A stretch of DNA of 64,000 nt from positions 1 to 64,000 of the forward strand of contig CAYIZP010000014.1 of NCBI GenBank assembly GCA_964367905.1. The letters run 5' to 3'. Source of the DNA: CAUPWF01 sp964367905 (GTDB lineage Bacteria; Bacillota; Clostridia; Lachnospirales; Lachnospiraceae). A program made the position numbers and the translations under genes. The notes beneath the pieces are model-generated. The model had not been told where the DNA came from. It was given only the letters and a program-made list of their open reading frames with translations, and ran no database searches. Below are positions 45,629-53,268 of the stretch, piece by piece. Numbering within the stretch: the stretch's first letter is position 1; every line of letters starts with the position of its first letter.

Positions 45629-46262
45629 TTGAAATTGACCCAGAAGGGATTTGCAGAATTAACAAATGTATCATATAAGACTGTTCAAGGATGGGAGAGA
45701 AGTGAAAAAGGGATTGTTGGTCCTATTGTACCACTAATTCAAGCGCTTCTTAGTTCGGCAAAGGTGTACGAATCATTAACTATACCAGAGAAGAGGATGC
45801 CAATTCGACTATGGTATATGTATAGAAACGAAGTGTGTACGATTATTGATGTGGATGAAATGCAGAGGCATTTAAAGTTGTATAATATGGTGGAGGATAT
45901 TAACATTAGAATGTCTATTTCATAATTATTATGGAGAGAGTTTATATAGTACACTTTATAAAATTCGAGATGAAAGAACCAGGTTGGAATATTTAGTAGA
46001 TCAAATTATAAATATTACAGGATTAAAAGAATTTGGAACATATATATCTACGGCAAAGCCAAAGACATATTGTGATGACTTTGACTTGCAGTTGGATATA
46101 GCGGAGCAGTTATATGGACAAAATTTACACTTTTACTTTAGTGAGTCTGATATGGTCAGTATTTCAGAGCGCGACAAGTTATATCCGAGTGACGTGAAGA
46201 AAAGGGTATATCAGATATTATTAGAGAGAAAAAGAAAATATAAATATTTATTTAAGGGATAG
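45629..46262 (+). pseudogene. Decayed HTH/antitoxin-like locus
   Basis: The frame 45629-45925 starts with a TTG without a ribosome-binding site immediately after a stop. It begins in the middle of a helix-turn-helix (LTQKGFAELTNVSYKTVQGW) and continues with IRLWYMYRNEVCTIIDVDE, a block I associate with toxin-antitoxin-linked proteins of Clostridia (uncertain). It breaks at 45925. A second frame (45984-46262) continues in a helical, acidic protein. The pattern is of one or two truncated genes; neither end is normal. Confidence 0.5.
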
Positions 46263-46487
46263 GAAGCACAACCACTTGATATGGAATCTGCTTGTTACAT
46301 CATCCAAAAAGCTTATAGCATTGACAGGACAGACAGGAAGACAGTTCCCAATCCCATCGCAGTAATCATCACGGGTAACCCTTGCTTTACCATCCACCAT
46401 TTCAATAGCACTTTGCTTGCAAGTTTTAGCACAGATACCACAGCCTATACATTTTTCGGAATCTATTTTAATTGTTTTTTTCTTCAT
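46248..46487 (-). CDS. 4Fe-4S ferredoxin-type protein, probably C-terminally truncated
   Basis: The 79-residue protein has two cluster motifs, CIGCGICAKTC and, less canonically, CDGIGNCLPVCP. The family members I recall are about 200 residues or more with a long C-terminal part after AISF. Here the sequence changes to a hydrophobic, unrelated tail (TSRFHIKWLCFLSLK), so the end was probably replaced at the junction with the decayed locus. It is divergent to a Crp/Fnr regulator with a shared regulatory region, an arrangement known for ferredoxin/Hcp redox genes in Clostridia. Confidence 0.65.
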   Translation of the reverse strand: MKKKTIKIDSEKCIGCGICAKTCKQSAIEMVDGKARVTRDDYCDGIGNCLPVCPVNAISFLDDVTSRFHIKWLCFLSLK

Positions 46488-46501
46488 TCTATTTCTCCTT
46501 C

Positions 46502-46530
46502 TTGATGTTGTAATCAGAGTGTACTATAAT
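46502..46530 (+). promoter_or_regulatory. Sigma-A promoter of the Crp/Fnr gene
   Basis: TTGATG (46502-46507) and TATAAT (46525-46530) are 17 bases apart and point to the regulator gene. Confidence 0.65.
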
Positions 46531-46544
46531 TAAAATAAAAATAT

Positions 46545-46558
46545 GTTGTTTAAACAAC
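46545..46558. promoter_or_regulatory. Perfect 14-bp palindrome, probable Crp/Fnr-family operator
   Basis: GTTGTTTAAACAAC lies between the divergent ferredoxin and Crp/Fnr genes, downstream of the regulator's promoter. It would be a natural site for autorepression and for activating or repressing the ferredoxin gene. The assignment is inferred. Confidence 0.55.
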
Positions 46559-46570
46559 GAAAAGGGAAAT

Positions 46571-47227
46571 ATGAATAAAAAAATTCAAATAGCTAAGAAT
46601 CATCCTCTTTTTTTTAACATAGCAGAATCTGAATTGAATTCTATGATAATATGTCTTGGAACTTATGAAAAAATATATGGTAAAGGCGAATTTATCTTAC
46701 AACAAGGTGAACTGGTGAGTTTTGTGGGCATGGTGCTTGAAGGAGCAGTTAAAATTGTTAAGAGTGATTGGGAGGGGAATGAAGTAATTATCGCTGAAAT
46801 TCAGAAAGGCGATATATTTGCGGAAGTATTTGCATGTGCAGGTGTAACCGTTAGTCCAGTCTCTATTATTTCTAGTACGAGGAGCGAGATATGTTTTTTT
46901 GATTTTAGCAAGGTTATCGCTACTTGTGGAACATCTTGTGAATTCCATCGGAAATTGATTTTGAATATGCTTAATATTCTTGCTCAAAAAAGCATTTACT
47001 TAAATCAGAAGATTGATATCATATCCAAAAGGACTCTGAGAGAAAAAATATGGGCTTATCTTGAGTATATAGCCAGAGGTCGTATGAAGTTCCGAATTCC
47101 ACTCAATCGAGAGGAGCTAGCTAATTTTTTATGTGCCGATAGAAGTGCAGTTTCGAATGAACTTTCCAAGATGCAGAGAGAGGGATTGATTCGATACAAG
47201 AAGTTTGATTTTGAGATTTTAAATTAG
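46571..47227 (+). CDS. Crp/Fnr-family transcriptional regulator
   Basis: The 218-residue protein has an N-terminal cyclic-nucleotide-binding-fold domain (about 20-130, GKGEFILQQGELVSFVGMVLEG) and a C-terminal helix-turn-helix (about 165-210, NREELANFLCADRSAVSNELSKMQREGLI). The effector domain has Cys residues (CAG, ATCGTSCEF) but no clear N-terminal Fnr cluster motif. It is divergent to the ferredoxin gene. Its last 21 bp are the beginning of a 28-bp direct repeat that bounds the next module. Confidence 0.85.
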   Translation: MNKKIQIAKNHPLFFNIAESELNSMIICLGTYEKIYGKGEFILQQGELVSFVGMVLEGAVKIVKSDWEGNEVIIAEIQKGDIFAEVFACAGVTVSPVSIISSTRSEICFFDFSKVIATCGTSCEFHRKLILNMLNILAQKSIYLNQKIDIISKRTLREKIWAYLEYIARGRMKFRIPLNREELANFLCADRSAVSNELSKMQREGLIRYKKFDFEILN

Positions 47228-47234
47228 ATTACAG
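47207..47234 (+). repeat. 28-bp direct repeat, left copy (end of the Crp/Fnr gene)
   Basis: The 28 bases are identical to 49099-49126. The left copy includes the last seven codons (with stop) of the Crp/Fnr gene. Bases next to it differ on both sides of the two copies, so the repeat is exact and bounded. Confidence 0.9.
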
Positions 47235-47236
47235 AT

Positions 47237-47311
47237 GCAATTAAAAACGATTGCATAATAAAAAGCAATCAAAAACGATTGCAAATTAAAAATACAATCA
47301 AAAACGATTGC
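47237..47311. repeat. Three hairpin repeats spaced 28-29 bp apart
   Basis: GCAATTAAAAACGATTGC (47237-47254), GCAATCAAAAACGATTGC (47265-47282) and ACAATCAAAAACGATTGC (47294-47311) are three near-identical 18-bp hairpins with six-base arms and an AAAAAC loop. The third is followed by TTTTTT, so it can act as a terminator. The array lies before the SatD-like gene and could be its regulatory site. Confidence 0.8.
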
Positions 47312-47360
47312 TTTTTTAAAAATATAATTTTATAATAATAAAGAAATGAGGTGATTGAAG

Positions 47361-48233
47361 ATGAACTATGTATCGTTAATTGTTGATATTGAGAAATCAA
47401 AAAGTTACATGCCTATAGAACGAAATGATATGCAGTATTATATGGATAAATGCATTAAAAATCTAAATGTTTTGTTTGAGAAGGAAATGAAATTTAAGGT
47501 GACTTTTAGCGGAGGGGACGAAATTCAAGGGTTATTTAGAGATGTTACGGTAGCATTAATATATTTTCGCATATTAGAAATGTTAATGAAGCCAGCTAAA
47601 CTGCGTGCTGGAATTGGAGTAGGGGAGTGGAATATTAAGATTGAAGAAGGGGCATCCACACAACAAGATGGTCCTGTTTATCATAGAGCGCGAATGGCTA
47701 TAGAGGAAGTAGCTAAATCAAAATATCACAATGTAAGAGTAATTTCGTATAAGAATGATATTATGGTTAATCATTTGCTTAATGCTTCTTTACCGTTACG
47801 TAGGCAACAGGTATATATGCAAAATATTATGCAAGTGATGTTGGAATTGTTGTTTCCTTTTATAACATCTGAGATGGAGTTTGATAGTTATGGCGTGATA
47901 AAAGAACTATTGTCTATGAAATATGCATATCGTTTAGGTTCCAAAAATGGAGGAAACTATCAAAATAAAAGTATTTTGTTAGATAAAGATAGTATAGACT
48001 TGTCAAAAATTTTTGTAATACATCCAATTTATATAGATGGAGAGATTAAAGAAGCTGATTCGATAATAGTTATAAAAAATGCAACATCTCTTATTTCTGA
48101 AATATTCCAATGCTCTAGGCAAAATGTGGATACAATTATTAGAAGAGGAAATGTAAATAAAATTAGAGAACTAGATTACATGGCATTACAATTTGCGAAG
48201 CAAACATATAGGGGAGATGAATGGAGCTACTAA
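47361..48233 (+). CDS. SatD-family protein with a palm-like GGDE motif
   Basis: The 290-residue protein belongs to the SatD family. The first strand has IVDIEKSK with a metal-ligand Asp9, and the second is FSGGDEIQGLF with GGDE at 51-54, followed by AGIGVGEW. This is the layout of polymerase/cyclase palm domains (GGDEF, Cas10-like), so nucleotide cyclisation is possible though not shown. The C-terminal part has a helix-turn-helix-like stretch (SEIFQCSRQNVDTIIRRG). I chose the ATG at 47361 behind GAGGTG. It overlaps the following DUF3307 membrane gene by 13 bp, so the two form one unit. Confidence 0.78.
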   Translation: MNYVSLIVDIEKSKSYMPIERNDMQYYMDKCIKNLNVLFEKEMKFKVTFSGGDEIQGLFRDVTVALIYFRILEMLMKPAKLRAGIGVGEWNIKIEEGASTQQDGPVYHRARMAIEEVAKSKYHNVRVISYKNDIMVNHLLNASLPLRRQQVYMQNIMQVMLELLFPFITSEMEFDSYGVIKELLSMKYAYRLGSKNGGNYQNKSILLDKDSIDLSKIFVIHPIYIDGEIKEADSIIVIKNATSLISEIFQCSRQNVDTIIRRGNVNKIRELDYMALQFAKQTYRGDEWSY

Positions 48234-49083
48234 TACTAGGATATGTGATAGGGGAGTTTTATTTTCAAACTAATGAGTTGGAAAAAAGGAAAAGAAAATC
48301 TATAAAACATGTTTTAATGCATGGGATGATTTACACCGTAGCTATGAGTATACCGTTGATTCTGTTAGTTACAGAAATTGATGCTGGAGTAAGAGTATCT
48401 ATGGTGATATTTATTAGTCATATTGGTTTGGAAGCTTTGATTGGGGCTATGGAGAGTAAATATTCAAAATATAAATGTCAATTTTTTTTAATCAGCCAGA
48501 TATTGTATATAATGATTTTATTTGGAATTAATTACATATTTATAAAATCCAATTCTGTACAGTATAATTTTTTGACAAGAAATAATATATTAATTCTAAT
48601 TTTGGTTTTAGTTTGTTGGAAACCTGCAGCTACTGTTGTGAATCTTGTTTTAAAACAATTAACGCCATTTCAGGATGCAGATNNNNNNNNNNNNNNNNNN
48701 NNNNNNNNNNNNNNNNNNNNNNNNNNNNNNNNNNNNNNNNNNNNNNNNNNNNNNNNNNNNNNNNNNNNNNNNNNNNNNNNNNAGCTACTGTTGTGAATCT
48801 TGTTTTAAAACAATTAACGCCATTTCAGGATGCAGATAATGAAAGTAGAGATGAAGTAGAGCGAATGGGATTCTGGATAGGTGTATTAGAGCGAGAAATT
48901 ATATTAATATTAGGAGTGTTCGGTCAATATGGAGCGATAGGGTTTGTTCTAACAGCAAAAAGCATAGCTAGATACAAGCAATTAGAAGATAAAAAATTCG
49001 CCGAAAAATATTTGATTGGAACTTTATTAAGTGCTTTGATTTCGGTTGTGGGCATTATGATATATGAAGTGTATAAAAGCTGA
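48221..49083 (+). CDS. DUF3307-family multi-spanning membrane protein (assembly gap inside)
   Basis: The two parts of the gene are 48221-48682 and 48783-49083, separated by 100 N between identical 55-base ends. Merging one copy gives one continuous frame of about 235 residues. It has about six membrane helices and the DUF3307 start (GYVIGEFYFQTNELEKRK) and end (GFWIGVLEREIILILGVFGQ). It overlaps SatD by 13 bp. The protein is a good candidate membrane partner or effector of a SatD-made signal; that is inference. Confidence 0.78.
48628..48837. other. Assembly gap between two identical 55-base contig ends
   Basis: Bases 48628-48682 and 48783-48837 are identical 55-base stretches around exactly 100 N. 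As at 7859-8068, this is the mark of an unmerged k=55 contig overlap. The DUF3307 gene is therefore most likely intact. Confidence 0.85.
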
Positions 49084-49098
49084 TATACAGAGGGCGAA

Positions 49099-49126
49099 GA
49101 TTTTGAGATTTTAAATTAGATTACAG
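49099..49126 (+). repeat. 28-bp direct repeat, right copy (before yaaA)
   Basis: Identical to 47207-47234. The yaaA ribosome-binding site (AGGAGA) begins at its last bases, so the insertion did not disturb yaaA. Confidence 0.9.
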
Positions 49127-49135
49127 GAGAATGAG

Positions 49136-49906
49136 ATGAAGGTAATAATTTCACCAGCTAAACAGATGAAGGTTGATGATCAGGGGATTGCTCCCATGGG
49201 ACAACCAATTTTTATCCAAGAAACGACGCAACTTATGGAATGGATGAAATCTCTCGACTTCCTCGAAGCAAAGCAGTTATGGAAGTGTAATGAGAAAATC
49301 GTAGAACAGAATATGAGGCGGTTGGCAAATATGGATTTGAACCACGGACTGACCCCAGCCCTATTATCTTATGTTGGGATACAATATCAATACATGGCAC
49401 CCACCGTATTCGAAGCTAGCATGCTGGATTATGTGCAGAGACATCTCCGAATCTTATCTGGATTTTATGGTTTCTTAAAACCGTTAGATGGAGTTGTGCC
49501 ATATAGACTTGAGATGCAGTCTAAGATTGAAGTGGCACAGAAGAAAAATCTATATCAATTCTGGGATAGAAAGATATTTGATGAGATGCTAGAGGAGAAA
49601 GAAATAATTATTAACCTAGCTTCGAAGGAATACTCCAAGTGCATTGAAACATACATAGAGCCAGGGCAACGATATATTACATGCGTCTTTGGAGAAATTG
49701 TTGAAGGGAAAATTGTTCAAAAAGGTACCTATGCCAAAATGGCAAGAGGTGAAATGGTTCGTTTCATGGCGGAGAATAATGTTCAGGCTCCCGAGGGGAT
49801 TAAAGGATTCGATAGACTAGGATATAGATTTCGGGAAGAAGAATCTACCAGTGAGAATTTTGTGTTTATAAAAAAGGAGAATGTAGATGCAGATTATAGA
49901 AGATGA
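49136..49906 (+). CDS. yaaA: Peroxide stress protein YaaA
   Basis: The 256-residue protein belongs to the YaaA (DUF328) family, which limits peroxide-linked iron damage in E. coli and has a DNA-binding fold. Landmarks are IISPAKQM at the start, RHLRILSGFYGFLKPLDGV with PYRLEM, and INLASKEYSK. The ATG at 49136 is behind CAGGAGAATGAG. It overlaps the next gene by 20 bp, whose ribosome-binding site is in the yaaA end. Confidence 0.92.
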   Translation: MKVIISPAKQMKVDDQGIAPMGQPIFIQETTQLMEWMKSLDFLEAKQLWKCNEKIVEQNMRRLANMDLNHGLTPALLSYVGIQYQYMAPTVFEASMLDYVQRHLRILSGFYGFLKPLDGVVPYRLEMQSKIEVAQKKNLYQFWDRKIFDEMLEEKEIIINLASKEYSKCIETYIEPGQRYITCVFGEIVEGKIVQKGTYAKMARGEMVRFMAENNVQAPEGIKGFDRLGYRFREEESTSENFVFIKKENVDADYRR

Positions 49907-52823
49907 GATAATGAATGGCCTGAATACAGCATATATAGACAGTAATTATAATTCAAATTTAGCATATAGACCAGAGTTTGTTTCTAATGATTATAAATCA
50001 GGGAAAAAGGTACTGTCTACAATCGAAGACGAATTGAGAAGGTGTGACGAGTTCTCTATAAGTGTTGCATTTATTACTTCGGGCGGAATTACGCCTTTGC
50101 TTCAGGTATTGGAAGAATTAGAACAACGTCAAGTTCCAGGAAAGATTTTGACAACAGACTATCTAATGTTTACTGAGCCGGAAGCACTGAAAAAAATTTC
50201 ACAGTTAACGAATATAGAATTACGAATGTTTTGCACAAATGGGGAGAGAGAGGGATTCCATACAAAAGGGTATATATTTCGAGAAAAAGATGTGTATCGA
50301 ATTATCATTGGGAGCTCTAATATGACAGGAAATGCAATTACAGTAAATAGGGAGTGGAACACAAAACTAGTATCGACGACAAAAGGTGCTGTGGCAAAAA
50401 ATATTGTCGATGAATTTAATATGTTCTGGAACAGCGAAAAATCCAAAGATATTGCAGAAATAATTGAAGAATATGAAACAAGATATCGAATTATAAAAGA
50501 ACAGAAAAGAATAGCAAAAGCAGAGAAGATAACAAACATTCAGCAATATAGACTAGAGCCGAATAAGATGCAGACAGAGTTCGTACGAAATGTTATTGAA
50601 TTGAAAAACAATGGTGAAAATCGTGCTTTGCTATTGAGTGCAACGGGAACAGGAAAAACTTATGCAGCAGCATTTGCACTACGAGAATTTCAGTCTAGAA
50701 GAACTCTATTTCTTGTGCATAGGGAACAAATTGCTAAGAAATCTATGGAAAGTTTCGAACGAGTATTGGGAAGTGGAAAGACATTTGGCGTATTATCTGG
50801 GAACTCAAAAGACTATGAGGCAGATTGTTTATTTAGTACTATACAGACGATGTCAAGGGATGAAAACTTATCAAAGTTTAATCCAACTGCATTTGATACC
50901 ATAATTGTAGATGAGGTTCATCGTGCAGGGGCGAATACATACTTGAAGATTATGGAATACTTCAACCCCAATTTTCTGTTAGGAATGACAGCAAGCCCAG
51001 AACGAACGGATGGGTTTGACATCTATCAATTATTCAATCACAATATCGCCTATGAGATACGGTTGCAGCAAGCATTAGAAGAAGACATGCTTTGTCCATT
51101 TCATTACTTCGGTATTACAGAATTAGAAATAGACGGAGAGGTTGCAGATGATAGTTCAAAATTAAAGCAGTTTGCGATGTTGACGAGTGATACACGAGTA
51201 GATTACATTGTACAAAAAGCAAAGTACTATGGACATAGCGGAAATCGAGTAAAAGGACTAGTTTTTTGCAGTAGAAAAACAGAGGCAAGAGAGTTATCTA
51301 TGAAATTCAATAAACGTGGATTTCGCACTACATTTCTTAGTGGTGATGACTCACAAGAACAAAGAGAATTGGCGATTGAACAATTGACAGATGATTCAAG
51401 AGATGATTATATTGATTACATATTTACAGTGGATATATTCAATGAAGGGGTAGATATCCCTGAAATCAATCAAGTTATCATGCTACGCCCGACAGAAAGC
51501 CCAATTGTTTTTGTACAACAATTGGGTCGTGGATTAAGAAAGTCAGAAGATAAAGAGTATGTCGTGATTCTGGATTTCATAGGGAACTATAATAATAATT
51601 ATATGATTCCAATTGCTTTATCAGGAGATCGAACATATAACAAGGATAATGTTCGAAGATATGTGAGAGAAGGAGAGCGAATAATTCCCGGTGAATCAAC
51701 GATCCATTTTGATGAAATTTCAAGGAAGCGTATTTATCAGTCTATAGATAGTGCTAACTTTTCGGACATCAAGCTCATCAAAGAGAGTTATTTTCAATTA
51801 AAATATAAACTAGGGAAGATACCGAGCCTCAAAGATTTTGATGAGTATGGAGAGATGGATGTGCTTCGTATATTTGATAATGGGACTTTAGGGTCATATC
51901 ATAAATTTTTATCAAAATACGAGAAAGAATACAATGTACGACTTACTACTGTTGAGGAGAAATACTTGGAGTTCATCTCTAAAAAATTAGCAAGTGGAAA
52001 ACGGGTACACGAATTGGAACTTATCAAGAGATGTGTGTTATATTCTGCGGGAGTTTTAGAGAAATGGGGAGAAAAATTGAAATTAAGTTATGACATTGAT
52101 ATTAGTCAAAAGACAATAACCAATGTAGTGAATGTATTGACCAACGAGTTTCCGTCGGGTTCAGGAAAGAAAACATATGCGGATTGTGTTTTTCTTGAGC
52201 AAGCAGATAGTGGAAATGAGTATCAAGCATCACAAGATTTTATCCGATTGCTGAGAAATGCAGAGTTCAAGGATGCTGTTATGGAGTTGGTTGATTTTGG
52301 TATCATGCGTTCAAGAAGAGACTATGCAAATTTATATCAAGATACGAACTTTGAATTATACCAAAAGTATACATATGAGGATGTTTGTAGACTTCTAGAA
52401 TGGGAAAATAATGAAGTACCACTGAATATCGGAGGATATAAATTAGATAAAAAGACAAAAACATTTCCCGTGTTTATCAATTACCACAAAGGCGAAGAAA
52501 TCAGCGATACGATAAATTATGAGGACAGGTTTGTTTCAAATAATCGATTAATTGCTATTTCCAAGGGGAGCCGTACAGTTCAATCCGAAGATGTTCAAAA
52601 TTTCTTGTATGCAAAGGAGCGGGATATAGACATGCAGTTATTTGTAAGAAAGAATAAAGACGATAAGATATCCAAAGAATTCTATTATTTAGGCCGGATG
52701 CAAGCAAGTGGACAAGTTAATCAGTTCGTAATGAGAAATACAGATAAGACAGCGGTAGAAATTGAATGGATTCTAGAAACGCCAGTGCGCGAGGATTTGT
52801 ATAAATATATTGTGAGTGAGTAA
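49887..52823 (+). CDS. PLD-nuclease / superfamily 2 helicase / DUF3427 protein
   Basis: The 978-residue protein has a phospholipase D-like nuclease domain (about 35-210, with the HxK motif in GFHTKGYIF and IGSSNMTGNA), a SF2 helicase (about 225-610; Walker A SATGTGKT, DEVH, LGMTASPERTDG, and QQLGRGLRK) and a C-terminal DUF3427 region. Family members are reported near phage-defence and DNA-repair genes. Here it lies between yaaA and a NUDIX gene. It starts with ATG at 49887, behind AAGGAGAATGTAG. I expect a nucleic-acid-processing role, possibly defence. Confidence 0.88.
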   Translation: MQIIEDEIMNGLNTAYIDSNYNSNLAYRPEFVSNDYKSGKKVLSTIEDELRRCDEFSISVAFITSGGITPLLQVLEELEQRQVPGKILTTDYLMFTEPEALKKISQLTNIELRMFCTNGEREGFHTKGYIFREKDVYRIIIGSSNMTGNAITVNREWNTKLVSTTKGAVAKNIVDEFNMFWNSEKSKDIAEIIEEYETRYRIIKEQKRIAKAEKITNIQQYRLEPNKMQTEFVRNVIELKNNGENRALLLSATGTGKTYAAAFALREFQSRRTLFLVHREQIAKKSMESFERVLGSGKTFGVLSGNSKDYEADCLFSTIQTMSRDENLSKFNPTAFDTIIVDEVHRAGANTYLKIMEYFNPNFLLGMTASPERTDGFDIYQLFNHNIAYEIRLQQALEEDMLCPFHYFGITELEIDGEVADDSSKLKQFAMLTSDTRVDYIVQKAKYYGHSGNRVKGLVFCSRKTEARELSMKFNKRGFRTTFLSGDDSQEQRELAIEQLTDDSRDDYIDYIFTVDIFNEGVDIPEINQVIMLRPTESPIVFVQQLGRGLRKSEDKEYVVILDFIGNYNNNYMIPIALSGDRTYNKDNVRRYVREGERIIPGESTIHFDEISRKRIYQSIDSANFSDIKLIKESYFQLKYKLGKIPSLKDFDEYGEMDVLRIFDNGTLGSYHKFLSKYEKEYNVRLTTVEEKYLEFISKKLASGKRVHELELIKRCVLYSAGVLEKWGEKLKLSYDIDISQKTITNVVNVLTNEFPSGSGKKTYADCVFLEQADSGNEYQASQDFIRLLRNAEFKDAVMELVDFGIMRSRRDYANLYQDTNFELYQKYTYEDVCRLLEWENNEVPLNIGGYKLDKKTKTFPVFINYHKGEEISDTINYEDRFVSNNRLIAISKGSRTVQSEDVQNFLYAKERDIDMQLFVRKNKDDKISKEFYYLGRMQASGQVNQFVMRNTDKTAVEIEWILETPVREDLYKYIVSE

Positions 52824-52832
52824 GGGATTAAT

Positions 52833-53231
52833 ATGAAGAGAATAGAAGTAGTAGCAGCTATCATACGTGAGGGAGATAAGATTCTAGCAACCCAAAGAGG
52901 GTATGGAGAATTTGCGGGCGGCTGGGAATTCCCCGGAGGAAAAATGGAATTTGGAGAAGGTCAAAAAGAAGCATTAGTTCGGGAGATAAGAGAGGAATTA
53001 AATGTAAAGATTGAAGTACAGGAATTTGTATACACAGTGGAATACGATTATCCAACATTTCATTTGACGATGCATTGTTATTTTGCAAAAGTATTAGAAG
53101 GGAATATTGAACTGACAGAGCATCAAGATGCGAAGTGGTTGGATAGAGAAACCTTGATGAGTGTGGAGTGGCTACCAGCGGATGTAGATTTGGTTGAACA
53201 GTTGGATAAGTGTAATATATCCAAAATATAG
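52833..53231 (+). CDS. NUDIX hydrolase (MutT family)
   Basis: The 132-residue protein carries the NUDIX box (GGKMEFGEGQKEALVREIREEL, residues 33-54) in the order GX5EX7REUXEEXGU. It resembles the 8-oxo-dGTP-type MutT proteins (WEFPGGKME). It begins 9 bp after the helicase gene. A sanitising role for the nucleotide pool is typical; NUDIX and DUF3427-helicase genes are often neighbours. Confidence 0.9.
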   Translation: MKRIEVVAAIIREGDKILATQRGYGEFAGGWEFPGGKMEFGEGQKEALVREIREELNVKIEVQEFVYTVEYDYPTFHLTMHCYFAKVLEGNIELTEHQDAKWLDRETLMSVEWLPADVDLVEQLDKCNISKI

Positions 53232-53268
53232 TGAGTGAAAGATTTTATAGACAACAGGGGGAATGGCT

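Larger units (their letters stand above)
47235..49126 (+). mobile_element. SatD/DUF3307 island between 28-bp direct repeats
   Basis: A 1.9-kb segment holding only the SatD-like and DUF3307 genes plus a hairpin array is bounded by an exact 28-bp direct repeat. If one repeat and the insert are removed, the Crp/Fnr gene would end 14 bp before yaaA, whose ribosome-binding site follows the right repeat. This is the structure of a module inserted at the 3' end of a gene with a target duplication, or of recombination that copied the site. No integrase or transposase lies inside, so how it moved is unknown. 100 of its bases are N. Confidence 0.75.

Noticed and set aside
47237..47311. CRISPR array
   Set aside because: Only three repeats of 18 bp, with 10-11-bp AT-rich spacers and no cas genes nearby.
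47361..48233. Diguanylate cyclase (GGDEF protein)
   Set aside because: GGDE is present, but the rest of the GGDEF domain signature is missing and the start and end match SatD.
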